From contig NZ_CP150919.1 in NCBI RefSeq assembly GCF_039909015.1, forward strand, positions 3,014,501-3,078,500: 64,000 bases of DNA. The letters run 5' to 3'. How positions within the stretch are numbered: the first letter of the stretch is position 1; every line of letters starts with the position of its first letter. The notes under the pieces were generated by a model. It was not told the DNA's origin. It was given only the letters and a program-made list of their open reading frames with translations, and searched no databases. A program made the translations under genes and the position numbers. This DNA comes from Pseudomonas grandcourensis (lineage in GTDB: Bacteria > Pseudomonadota > Gammaproteobacteria > Pseudomonadales > Pseudomonadaceae). This document shows, in pieces, positions 16,063 through 24,046 of the stretch.

Positions 16063-17712
16063 TTACTTCGGATAAAGCGGCGGCAACCCACTGTCACCGA
16101 CCGGGTCCTGAACCCGTTCGGCCATCGGGATCGCCTTGATCGCCCGCCACAACTCGTCACCTTGCCAGTGCTGGCCGGTTTCGCTGTACAGCGCGCCGTT
16201 CAGGCCGTCGAGGGCGTCGGACAGTGGCACGAAGCGGGCGGCCATGTCGGCCAGGGTTTCCGGCTGTTGGCGGGCCCAGGCGTCGAGGGCCTGGCGGGTG
16301 GCGTGGGAGTCGTTGGCCTGGCAGGCGCGCTTGAGGTCGTCGAGCACGGTGCGCGGGCTCGGGCCGGTTTGAGCGACACGCGCCACCGCCGGTTGCCAGC
16401 GGCCACGCCACCAGAGGCCGAAGCCGAGCAGGGTGGTGCAGGCCAGGATCAAGGTACTGAGCTTCCAGCGCCAGAGCGCTTCGCTGTCGGCACTGGCATC
16501 GACCGGTGAGGCGTTGGCCGGGGTGTCGGCCACCAGGCTCGGATTGGCCGCCACGTGCAACGTGCGAGCGGGCAGGCTGCTGTGCTCCAGATGGTCTTCG
16601 AAGGTGTTCCACCAGATCACGTCGACAGTAGGCAATTCGATGGCGCCGGTCCGTGTCGGCACCAGGGCTTCCCGGTCTTCACGACTGCCGACCAGGCCGC
16701 GTTCGCTGTTCTGGTTACCCAGCACCGGTTGATCCGGGTAGCGGCGCAGGCCGCCGACATCGGTGCCGGGCAGCGGTGGCAGTTGGGTGCTGGACAAGCC
16801 TTCAGCCTTCACCGTCAGGCTGCGGGTCAGTGAATCGCCGACCTGGGTGTGATCCGGCTCCGGGTTCCAGCTTTCGCTCAGGGTCAGGCTGCGCGCAGGT
16901 AGCCAGGGGGCATCGGCCGGATAGGTGATGGGCTTGGCCTTGACCGTCAACAGCAGTTCGGCCGAGGTGACGGGCATCAGCTTGCCGGCTTTGGGCCCCT
17001 GGGCGGCGTCCTGTACCGGTTGTGGGTCGACCAGCGCGGCGTTGAAGACCTGTGCTGGAATGATCAGTTCGCCGCTGTGTTGCGGGTAGATGGCGTAGCG
17101 CATTTCGATCACGCCGTGGCGCAGGCCATCGATGTCTTTTTCGTAGGTGCGTGAGTCGCCCAATTGTTCGATGCGTGCGTCAGGTATCTGCAAGGGCGGC
17201 AGGCTGCTGTCGTCGTACAGCGATACCGAATGGTAGATGCGCAGGGTCAGGACCGCCTGGGCCTGTACGTACACGCTGGTTTGATCGAGGCTGGCATCAA
17301 TGAACACCGCAGCCCGCTTGTTCGGGTTGTCCGGTGTTTCGCTCTCGACCACCTGCAGGGTGATCGGCTGGCTCTGGAGTTCGCCCAGTTGCACTGACGG
17401 AATCACCACGCTGCCGTTTTGCCGGGGCAGGAGGGTGACGATCCAGCGGGTGGTGGCCTGGTTTTCACCGCTCAGGGTGTTCAACTGGTTGACCTGGCGT
17501 GTGCCGCGCACTTCGAACAACGGCTCCAGCGCTGTCAGGTCAGGTTTGCCGAACTGAGTGACATCGCTGGATTCCAGGATGAGCTCGACCGTCTCGCCCG
17601 AGCTCAGGCGACTGCGATCAACACTGGCGACCAGTTCTGCTGCCTGTGCCTGAACCGTGCAGAACAACAGGCCATGCAGCAGCGCGAGCAATAAAACGGT
17701 GAAGCGGGTCAT
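16063..17712 (-). CDS. BatD-like protein, first moxR-bat operon
   Basis: A 549-residue protein with a signal peptide (residues 1-24), a long periplasmic beta-rich region of BatD type up to about residue 415, one transmembrane helix near 425-445 and a cytoplasmic tail. BatD proteins are membrane partners of the VWA proteins BatA/BatB in MoxR systems. Their molecular role is unresolved, with links to envelope stress and aerotolerance. It is the last gene of a six-gene run and overlaps the VWA-TPR gene by four bases (ATGA). A second, shorter copy lies at 44.2-45.6 kb. Confidence 0.85.
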   Translation of the reverse strand: MTRFTVLLLALLHGLLFCTVQAQAAELVASVDRSRLSSGETVELILESSDVTQFGKPDLTALEPLFEVRGTRQVNQLNTLSGENQATTRWIVTLLPRQNGSVVIPSVQLGELQSQPITLQVVESETPDNPNKRAAVFIDASLDQTSVYVQAQAVLTLRIYHSVSLYDDSSLPPLQIPDARIEQLGDSRTYEKDIDGLRHGVIEMRYAIYPQHSGELIIPAQVFNAALVDPQPVQDAAQGPKAGKLMPVTSAELLLTVKAKPITYPADAPWLPARSLTLSESWNPEPDHTQVGDSLTRSLTVKAEGLSSTQLPPLPGTDVGGLRRYPDQPVLGNQNSERGLVGSREDREALVPTRTGAIELPTVDVIWWNTFEDHLEHSSLPARTLHVAANPSLVADTPANASPVDASADSEALWRWKLSTLILACTTLLGFGLWWRGRWQPAVARVAQTGPSPRTVLDDLKRACQANDSHATRQALDAWARQQPETLADMAARFVPLSDALDGLNGALYSETGQHWQGDELWRAIKAIPMAERVQDPVGDSGLPPLYPK

Positions 17713-19448
17713 CGAGTTTCTTCCTGATCCTGATGTTGTTGCTGTTCGTACCAGAATTTGCGCCTGAGCAGTTCACCGGGGTCATCCGGGATCTGCCGCA
17801 GCCACTGCTCCAGTGCCTGGCGCTGTTCACCTTCGATGCTGTCGGTGGCCGGGCGCAAGGGCGGTGTGGTGTGTTGTTCGTCACCCAGTTCGCTGCCCGG
17901 TACCTCGTTGGTCCCCGGTTTCGGCGGTCTGGTGGCTGGTTGTTCCTCGTCCGGGCGGGGCGGTTGCCCCTCGGTTTTCGGTTCGCCGCTGCTCGAGGGC
18001 TGGGCGGCGGCACCGGGCGGTGGCTCCTGGGATTCGGCTTCGGGCCGGGCGTTGTCGGCTTCTTCTGGCTCGGGAGCGGGTGGCGTGTTTTTCTCCTTGA
18101 GCAGACGTTCGACCAGCGCCTTGTTGGTCAGTGCCGGACGCAAATCCGGTTGACGTTCCAGTGCCTGTTCGTAAGCGTCCAGCGCAGCCTCCAGTTCACC
18201 GCTTTTGGCCAGGGCATTGCCTCGATTGTAGTGGGCGTGGGCATCGTCGCCTTCGGCAAACCGCTCGGCGGCGCCTGCGTAGTCGCCGGCTTCATAGAGG
18301 GCGACGCCTTGCCATTGATGGTCTTCGAAGCGTCGAGAGGCTTCCGCCGGACGCTTCTGCTTGAGTAAATGCACGCCTTGTTGATCAGGGCGCAGCCAAA
18401 GGTCCGCGAGGTCGAAGGCGTAGCTCGGTTGAGGCAATGCCAATAGCAGCGGCAGGCACAGCAGCCAGCCGCGACGCCCCCCGCAGGCCGCGAGCAGCAA
18501 CAATGGCAACAGTAGCCAGTAACCCTGATCGGCCCAGGTGTCCAGGCGCAAGGTCTGACCGTCGTTGCGCAAGTTGCGTGGACCGTCGAGCAGGCCAAGG
18601 GCGTGCAGGTCGCTATCGTCCAGGCGCGCCTGGCGATAGCGTCCATCCAGGTCGTTGGCAAAACTTTTCAAACCGGGCTCGTCGAGGCGCGGCACGAGAA
18701 TGGCGCCTTGTTCGTCCTTGAGGAAGCTGCCGTCTTCCTGGGTGATCGGCGAGCCTTCGGCGGTGCCGATGCCGAGCATCAGCAATTGAGTCGATTTGCC
18801 GCTCAGCGCGCGACGGATGCCCAGCCGCTCCTGGTCGGTCAGGGACGAACCGATCAGCAGGATCCGGCCGTCGCCCAAAGCAGCCTGATCGAGCAGCGCC
18901 AGGGCCTTGAGCACCGCGAGATCGGCGCGATGACCGGCCTCTGGCATCAACGACGGTTTCAGTGCATCCAACAGATTGCGGCTGGTGGAAAGATCGTCTG
19001 ACAGCGGCACCAGCGTGTGGGCACTGCCGGCGTAGACGACGATGGCGGTTTGCGCGTCGCTGCGAATCTGCAGCAGGTCAAGCACCTTGCGCCGTGCCTG
19101 TTCCAGTCGGTTGGGCGTGACGTCGGTGGCGAGCATTTCCGGGGTCAGCTCGAGAATCACCACCAGCGGGTCGGCGGGCTTTTGACTGGTCTGCTCGACA
19201 CGCTGCCAGCTCGGACCCAACAGGGCGAGCACGGTCAACAGCCACGCGAGACCGAGGGCGATCCAGGGCAATTTACTGTCGCGACCACTCCCACCGCTGA
19301 GCAATGCCGCGTGAAAGGCCGGTGGCAGGATCATCTGCCAGCGCCCGGCGCGCTTCTTGCGGTGCCAGAGTTGCCAGAGCAACCAGCCAAGCACCGGCAG
19401 CAACAACAGCCACCAGGGGCGGAACCAGTAGGGCCACAGCGCGCTCAT
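17709..19448 (-). CDS. VWA-TPR protein (BatB/BatC fusion type) with degenerate MIDAS, first operon
   Basis: A 579-residue inner-membrane protein. Transmembrane segments lie at residues 11-27 and 62-78, followed by a von Willebrand A domain, a further hydrophobic segment, TPR-like repeats (for example HAHYNRGNALAKSGELEAAL) and a Pro/Glu-rich tail. The MIDAS position reads ELTPEM at residues 100-105, so the usual DxSxS is lost. The copy at 45.6-47.2 kb keeps DLSPSM. The frame is open for 48 more codons upstream, but ATG 19448 overlaps the BatA stop by four bases and begins with the natural membrane segment, so that start is chosen. Confidence 0.87.
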   Translation of the reverse strand: MSALWPYWFRPWWLLLLPVLGWLLWQLWHRKKRAGRWQMILPPAFHAALLSGGSGRDSKLPWIALGLAWLLTVLALLGPSWQRVEQTSQKPADPLVVILELTPEMLATDVTPNRLEQARRKVLDLLQIRSDAQTAIVVYAGSAHTLVPLSDDLSTSRNLLDALKPSLMPEAGHRADLAVLKALALLDQAALGDGRILLIGSSLTDQERLGIRRALSGKSTQLLMLGIGTAEGSPITQEDGSFLKDEQGAILVPRLDEPGLKSFANDLDGRYRQARLDDSDLHALGLLDGPRNLRNDGQTLRLDTWADQGYWLLLPLLLLAACGGRRGWLLCLPLLLALPQPSYAFDLADLWLRPDQQGVHLLKQKRPAEASRRFEDHQWQGVALYEAGDYAGAAERFAEGDDAHAHYNRGNALAKSGELEAALDAYEQALERQPDLRPALTNKALVERLLKEKNTPPAPEPEEADNARPEAESQEPPPGAAAQPSSSGEPKTEGQPPRPDEEQPATRPPKPGTNEVPGSELGDEQHTTPPLRPATDSIEGEQRQALEQWLRQIPDDPGELLRRKFWYEQQQHQDQEETR

Positions 19449-20527
19449 CGGCGCCTCCGCAGACGCAGGCGTTTGAGACGCTGGCGCCAGTCGGGCAGCA
19501 ATTGCGTTTGCAAAAACAGATCCTTGGTCAACAGGCGTTGCAAGGGGTTGTCCGGCCAGAGTACGGGGGCCAGAAGCAGCATGCTCAACCACAGCGCCAG
19601 GGCCAGCGGCCAGTGATACAGCGCTTGGGCCGGACGGGCCTGGGTGGGTTGCTGGGCCACGGGCTCCAGTTGATCGAGGGTGTCCTTGATCGATTGCAGT
19701 TCCTTGCCATCATGGGCGCGGAAATACTGGCCGCCGGTGGCTTCGGCGATTGCTTTGAGGGACGGCTCGTCGAGGTCCAGGCTCGGATTGAGGCCGAGAA
19801 AGCCGACCGTACCACTTTGCTCCGGATCGGCACCGATGCCGATCGGGTAGATTTTCACGCCTTCCTTGGCCGCCAGCCGCGCAGCGGTGAGCGGGTCGAT
19901 TTCACCGCCATTGTTGGCGCCGTCGGTGACCAGGATCAGCACACGGCTTGTTGCCGGACGCAAGCGCAGGCGCTTGAGGGCCAGGCCGATGGCATCGCCG
20001 ATGGCGGTGTTTTTGCCGGCAATGCCGATGCGCGCTTCATCGAGCCAGACGCGCACGGTGTGGCGGTCGAAGGTCAGCGGGGCTTGCAGGTAGGCCTGGC
20101 TACCGAACAGGATCAGGCCGACCCGGTCACCTTCGCGGCTTTCGAGGAAGTCGCCGAGCAGGTGCTGGACCAACGTCAGTCGACTCACGTCTTCGTCCTG
20201 CCACTGCATGTCAGGGAAGTCCATGGAGCCGGAAACGTCCACCGCCACCAGCAGATCGCGGCCACTGGCGGCGATCGGCAAGGGCTCGCCGAGCCACTGC
20301 GGGCGCGCCGCCGCGACCAGCAGCAACAGCCACAGCAGTATGAAGGGGGCCTGCTGGCGCCATGCCGGCAGGTTGGCCCGGGCGCGACGCCCGGCGAGGC
20401 CTTCCAGATCGCTGAGGAAGCTGACCTTGAGCGCCGGTTCGCCACTGTCGGCCACCGGCAATACGATGCGCATCAGCCACGGCAGCGGCAACAGGGCAAA
20501 AATCCACGGCCAGGCGAACTCAAACAT
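19445..20527 (-). CDS. BatA-like VWA domain membrane protein, first operon
   Basis: A 360-residue protein with N-terminal helices at about residues 5-24 and 61-74, a von Willebrand A domain with an intact MIDAS (D97, S99, S101 in DVSGSM; later GDRVGLILFG and LVTDGANNGGEI), and a C-terminal transmembrane helix followed by a basic tail. BatA proteins are anchored in the inner membrane and bind partners through the metal site. It overlaps the DUF4381 gene by eight bases and the VWA-TPR gene by four. Confidence 0.9.
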   Translation of the reverse strand: MFEFAWPWIFALLPLPWLMRIVLPVADSGEPALKVSFLSDLEGLAGRRARANLPAWRQQAPFILLWLLLLVAAARPQWLGEPLPIAASGRDLLVAVDVSGSMDFPDMQWQDEDVSRLTLVQHLLGDFLESREGDRVGLILFGSQAYLQAPLTFDRHTVRVWLDEARIGIAGKNTAIGDAIGLALKRLRLRPATSRVLILVTDGANNGGEIDPLTAARLAAKEGVKIYPIGIGADPEQSGTVGFLGLNPSLDLDEPSLKAIAEATGGQYFRAHDGKELQSIKDTLDQLEPVAQQPTQARPAQALYHWPLALALWLSMLLLAPVLWPDNPLQRLLTKDLFLQTQLLPDWRQRLKRLRLRRRR

Positions 20528-21014
20528 GTTTGCGAATCCATGTGTCGACGGCCTGGGTCAGGCCGGCGATGGCCTTGTCATCGAGTTTGCATTCGGGTTT
20601 GTAGGCGCCTTCCACCAGCACCATCCAGCGAGTCAGTCCGGCTGCCGGGCAGCGATTGTCGAGGAACGCCAGCCACTTGCGGCCGTTGAGGGTGTGACTC
20701 TGACTGTAGGGATAGTGGTTGCGGCACAGGCGCTTGAGCAAGCCGTTGAGTTGCTGCAGCCAGGCACCGGCCGGCGCACCGTCGTAGGGTTTGGGCATCA
20801 TTGCCAACTCGGCCAGTGCGGCCAGGCGCACCGGGTCCAGCGGCTGTTCGGCGCGCACCACGGGGCGTTTGCGTGGAATGAAGTGCCACAGCTTCCACAG
20901 GCCCAAACCGATCAGCGGCACCAACAGAAGCAGCAACCACCAACCCGGTGCCGGTGGCCAGAACTCCACCGGTGGCGGAGATATCAGCGGTTGCAGTTGA
21001 TCAAGGCTGCTCAT
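20520..21014 (-). CDS. DUF4381 membrane protein, first operon
   Basis: A 164-residue protein with one transmembrane helix at about residues 24-42 and a cytoplasmic domain containing the family-like RKWLAFLDNRCP segment. DUF4381 proteins are regular members of Pseudomonas moxR-bat operons and have no established biochemical role. It starts on the stop of the DUF58 gene (ATGA). It is useful as the intact reference for the second copy at 48.2 kb, which carries an insertion. Confidence 0.85.
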   Translation of the reverse strand: MSSLDQLQPLISPPPVEFWPPAPGWWLLLLLVPLIGLGLWKLWHFIPRKRPVVRAEQPLDPVRLAALAELAMMPKPYDGAPAGAWLQQLNGLLKRLCRNHYPYSQSHTLNGRKWLAFLDNRCPAAGLTRWMVLVEGAYKPECKLDDKAIAGLTQAVDTWIRKHV

Positions 21015-21955
21015 CGACCTTTCCCCGAGTTCTGTGGGTTCAGGTATTCACGCAGTTGCTCGACCATCTCGCTCTGGGTGCTCAGGGGCATCAGCAGCAC
21101 ACGCAGTTTCTGCGCGAGCAGTTCCCAGCGAGCGATGCGTGCTTCGGCCTGGGCCCGGTAAGCCTGGCGCAGGTCGAAATTCAGCGTGTCGAGCTCCAAT
21201 TGCGCGCCACGCTCGGCGAAACGTAAAAGGCCGGCGGCGGGCAGGGCATGATCCAGCGGATCGGACACCGGCAACAGCAGCAGGTCGCAATGACGCGATA
21301 ACAGGCTCAGCTGTTGCTCGGCGCTTTCCGATAGCGCGCGTTCATCGCAAATCACAATGACAAGGCTGCCCGGACGCGACACCTCCCGCGCTCGGCGCAA
21401 GGCAATGCCAAAGGCGTCGCGGTCCGGCTCGCCTTCGGTGCTCAGCGACTGATTGACCCGCACCAGCCGGTTGAGCAACTGCAGCAGGCTTTGCTTGCTG
21501 CGCCGAGGCTTGATTTCGTAGTGCACATTGTCGCCATACACCAGGCCGCCGACCCGGTCGTTGTGCCCCAGGGCCGCCCAACCGATCAGGCTCGCGGCCT
21601 GGGCGGCGAGCACCGACTTGAACATCAGGCCCGAACCGAAAAACAACCGGCGGCTTTGTTCGACCATGATGAAGATCGGCCGCTCACGTTCTTCGTGGAA
21701 CAGCTTGGTGTGAGGCTCCTGGGTGCGCGCAGTCACGCGCCAGTCAATGGTGCGTACATCGTCGCCGGCCTGATAGACCCGCACCTGATCGAAATCGACA
21801 CCACGCCCGCGCAACTTGGAATGGTGCAGGCCGATCAGCGGGCTGCGTTGGCTCGGCGTGGAAAACAGCTGCACTTCGCGCACGCGGTGGCGCATCTCGA
21901 TCAGGTCGGCGAGGCTGACACGGATGCCCGGCTCGGGCGGCAGGCTGGCGTTCAT
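21011..21955 (-). CDS. DUF58 protein, first operon
   Basis: A 314-residue cytoplasmic protein with the DUF58 hallmark GDDVRTIDWRVTARTQEPHT near residue 65 and a following VWA-like fold (FIMVEQSRRLFFG). DUF58 proteins link the MoxR ATPase to the membrane VWA proteins in these operons. ATG 21955 is chosen. A TTG at 21964 would overlap the moxR stop and is a fair alternative. No strong ribosome site is visible, so translation is probably coupled to moxR. Confidence 0.9.
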   Translation of the reverse strand: MNASLPPEPGIRVSLADLIEMRHRVREVQLFSTPSQRSPLIGLHHSKLRGRGVDFDQVRVYQAGDDVRTIDWRVTARTQEPHTKLFHEERERPIFIMVEQSRRLFFGSGLMFKSVLAAQAASLIGWAALGHNDRVGGLVYGDNVHYEIKPRRSKQSLLQLLNRLVRVNQSLSTEGEPDRDAFGIALRRAREVSRPGSLVIVICDERALSESAEQQLSLLSRHCDLLLLPVSDPLDHALPAAGLLRFAERGAQLELDTLNFDLRQAYRAQAEARIARWELLAQKLRVLLMPLSTQSEMVEQLREYLNPQNSGKGR

Positions 21956-21960
21956 CGGGG

Positions 21961-22920
21961 TCAAGCGACGGCTACGACGTCGAGAATCCGCTGGACCACA
22001 CGGTCCTGATCGATGCCAGCGGCTTCGGCTTCAAAGGAAAGAATGATGCGATGGCGCAGCACGTCGAACAGCACGGCCTGGATGTCTTCCGGGCTGACGA
22101 AATCACGCCCCGCCAGCCAGGCGTGGGCACGGGCGCAGCGGTCCAGGGCAATCGAGCCGCGCGGGCTGGCGCCGTAGGCGATCCACTCGGCCATCTCCGG
22201 ATCGAACTTGGCCGGGGTGCGGGTGGCCATGACCAGTTGCACCAGGTATTCCTCCACGGCGTCGGCCATGTACAGGCCGAGGATTTCCTTGCGTGCGACA
22301 AAAATCGTCTGTTGAGTCACCCGACGCTCAGGCTTCGTTTCGCCGTTGAGCGCTTCGCCACGGGCCTGTTGCAGGATCTTGCGTTCAACCGTCGCGTCCG
22401 GGAAACCGATCTTCACATGCATCAGGAAGCGGTCGAGCTGGGCTTCCGGCAGCGGGTAGGTGCCTTCCTGCTCGATCGGGTTCTGCGTGGCCATCACCAG
22501 GAACAGCGGCGACAGCTCATAGGTGCTGCGCCCGACACTGACTTGCCGCTCGCCCATGGCTTCGAGCAAGGCCGACTGGACCTTGGCCGGGGCACGGTTG
22601 ATTTCGTCCGCCAGTACCAGGTTGTGGAAGATCGGACCTTGCTGGAACACGAAGCTGCCGGTTTCCGGGCGGTAGATTTCCGTGCCGGTAATGTCGGCTG
22701 GCAACAGGTCGGGGGTGAACTGGATGCGGTGGAACTGAGCCTCGATGCCTTCGGCAAGTTCTTTGATGGCCTTGGTCTTGGCCAGGCCAGGAGCACCCTC
22801 GACCAGCATGTGGCCGTCGGCGAGCAGGGCGATGAGCAAGCGCTCGATGAGCTTTTCCTGGCCGAGAATCTGCGTTGAAAGAAAGGTTCGCAGCGCCAGC
22901 AGCGCTTCACGATGTTCCAT
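21961..22920 (-). CDS. MoxR-family AAA+ ATPase, first operon
   Basis: A 319-residue AAA+ chaperone-like ATPase of the MoxR group. Walker A is GAPGLAKTK at residues 42-50, Walker B is [11 protein letters not shown], sensor 1 is [20 protein letters not shown], and the C-terminal lid contains [20 protein letters not shown]. These ATPases act with VWA proteins to assemble or activate partner complexes. ATG 22920 has AGGA ten bases upstream. The in-frame TTG at 22938 is less likely. It heads the six-gene operon 22920-16063. Confidence 0.94.
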   Translation of the reverse strand: MEHREALLALRTFLSTQILGQEKLIERLLIALLADGHMLVEGAPGLAKTKAIKELAEGIEAQFHRIQFTPDLLPADITGTEIYRPETGSFVFQQGPIFHNLVLADEINRAPAKVQSALLEAMGERQVSVGRSTYELSPLFLVMATQNPIEQEGTYPLPEAQLDRFLMHVKIGFPDATVERKILQQARGEALNGETKPERRVTQQTIFVARKEILGLYMADAVEEYLVQLVMATRTPAKFDPEMAEWIAYGASPRGSIALDRCARAHAWLAGRDFVSPEDIQAVLFDVLRHRIILSFEAEAAGIDQDRVVQRILDVVAVA

Positions 22921-23101
22921 CGATGACTGTTCCTGCAAAAGGGTGGCCGAGGACGTTCGAAATACGCCAGGGCTGGGGGCGTTACTTTAATCCATCGCGG
23001 GGGGCGCCGACTAACGGCATTTTGCGCAAAGTGCGGGAAATGATTGGGGTAATTGCTGGATTTTTGTGGCAGGGGAGTGATTGGGTGGCTGTGCCGGCCC
23101 G

Positions 23102-23171
23102 ATCGCGAGCAGGCTCGCTCCTACACTGACGGTGTACGACGATCAATTGTAGGAGTGAGCCTGCTCGCGAT
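23102..23171. repeat. REP inverted pair, GCGAGCAGGCTCGCTCCTAC family
   Basis: Arms at 23102-23125 and 23148-23171 are complementary over 24 bases with one mismatch, around a 22-base loop. It lies between the moxR start and the small acidic protein gene. Confidence 0.9.
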
Positions 23172-23189
23172 GAGGGCAGATCAACCACC

Positions 23190-23543
23190 TCAAATCTGGC
23201 TGATAAAGGTCCCGGTGCCTTCAAGAATGTTCTGCAAGGTCTCTGCCACTTCGGCCAGATCCACCATGTCCGGATCAAAGGTAATTTCCAGCACATCATC
23301 CCCATTCAACGCATCGGCATCGGCGGCAGCAATTTCGATCTTCAGCAGGGAAGAGCTCAGGGTGACTTTCACGCCATCCAGGGTCGAAGGTTCGCCGTCG
23401 AGGGTGATTTCCAGCTCGTCTTCATCCGGGTAGCGGCTCATCAGGAACATTTCGCCCTGGTCGCTATGGCAGCAGAGCATGGCCATGTTGTCTTCTTCGT
23501 CGTCGCAAGGGTTGACGATCAAGAGGGCGGTTTTCATTTTCAT
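23190..23543 (-). CDS. Small acidic conserved protein, function unknown
   Basis: A 117-residue acidic protein starting MKMKTALLIVNPCDDEEDNM. It has no signal peptide or transmembrane helix. Its middle (DELEITLDGEPSTLDGVKVT) and end (DVLEITFDPDMVDLAEVAET) look like a small beta-rich domain with two similar halves. AGGAA is correctly placed before ATG 23543, although the frame stays open to 24044. I believe close homologues occur across Pseudomonas, but no function is known to me. It is a single-gene unit. Confidence 0.75.
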   Translation of the reverse strand: MKMKTALLIVNPCDDEEDNMAMLCCHSDQGEMFLMSRYPDEDELEITLDGEPSTLDGVKVTLSSSLLKIEIAAADADALNGDDVLEITFDPDMVDLAEVAETLQNILEGTGTFISQI

Positions 23544-24046
23544 GGGAAATTCCTGGCTCGACGGGCGTGGTAAACGCAGCAAAGGGCGATTCTGCCAGCC
23601 TGCGCACATTTCTGCTTGGCTGAGTGTCAGAGGATGTGTCGTGACCGAGCGAAGTGTTGCTGGTCGTTTCTGGTACGGATGTCCCGTAAAGCCGGACGGA
23701 AAACCGTCATTTTTCTGTGCGAATGCTAGTGTTGTTCGATGCGCCGCCCTCAAGCTGCGTGCCGTTGACCGAATATGTCGCAGCATCGCAAGCACGGGCC
23801 TTGCCGCACTGGTTAAGCTGCGCAACGGATGAGCACCCGTAAAGACATTGCGTTGTCCGCAGCCCAGTCGTTTTTGCAGATGCCCATTCACGGAAGGTGA
23901 ATGTGACCCGAGTGTCCCGTCCAGCTTCACCCACCTGTCACCCTGTTTCCTCTGCCCGAGAATCAGGAACGGGTGACGGGTAGCCCCGAACAGGGGTTTT
24001 GCACGCGACGCTTCCATCAATAACAAGCCCAAGCGGAGTACCACAG
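23544..24046. other. 503-base intergenic region upstream of gdhB
   Basis: No coding frame with a credible ribosome site is visible. It holds the divergent promoters of the small acidic protein gene and gdhB. A short hairpin GACGG-AAAA-CCGTC followed by ATTTTT lies at 23695-23714. A second hairpin, CCCC-GAACA-GGGG followed by TTTT, lies at 23984-24000, just before the gdhB ribosome site. Either could affect the gdhB leader transcript. Confidence 0.5.

Noticed and set aside
19449..19592. N-terminal extension of the first VWA-TPR protein to 19592
   Set aside because: The added residues are a shadow of BatA coding sequence. ATG 19448 gives the expected membrane-segment start with a four-base overlap.
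23544..24044. Extension of the 117-residue acidic protein to 284 codons
   Set aside because: The extra part is non-conserved-looking, basic sequence from the spacer. A good ribosome site marks ATG 23543.
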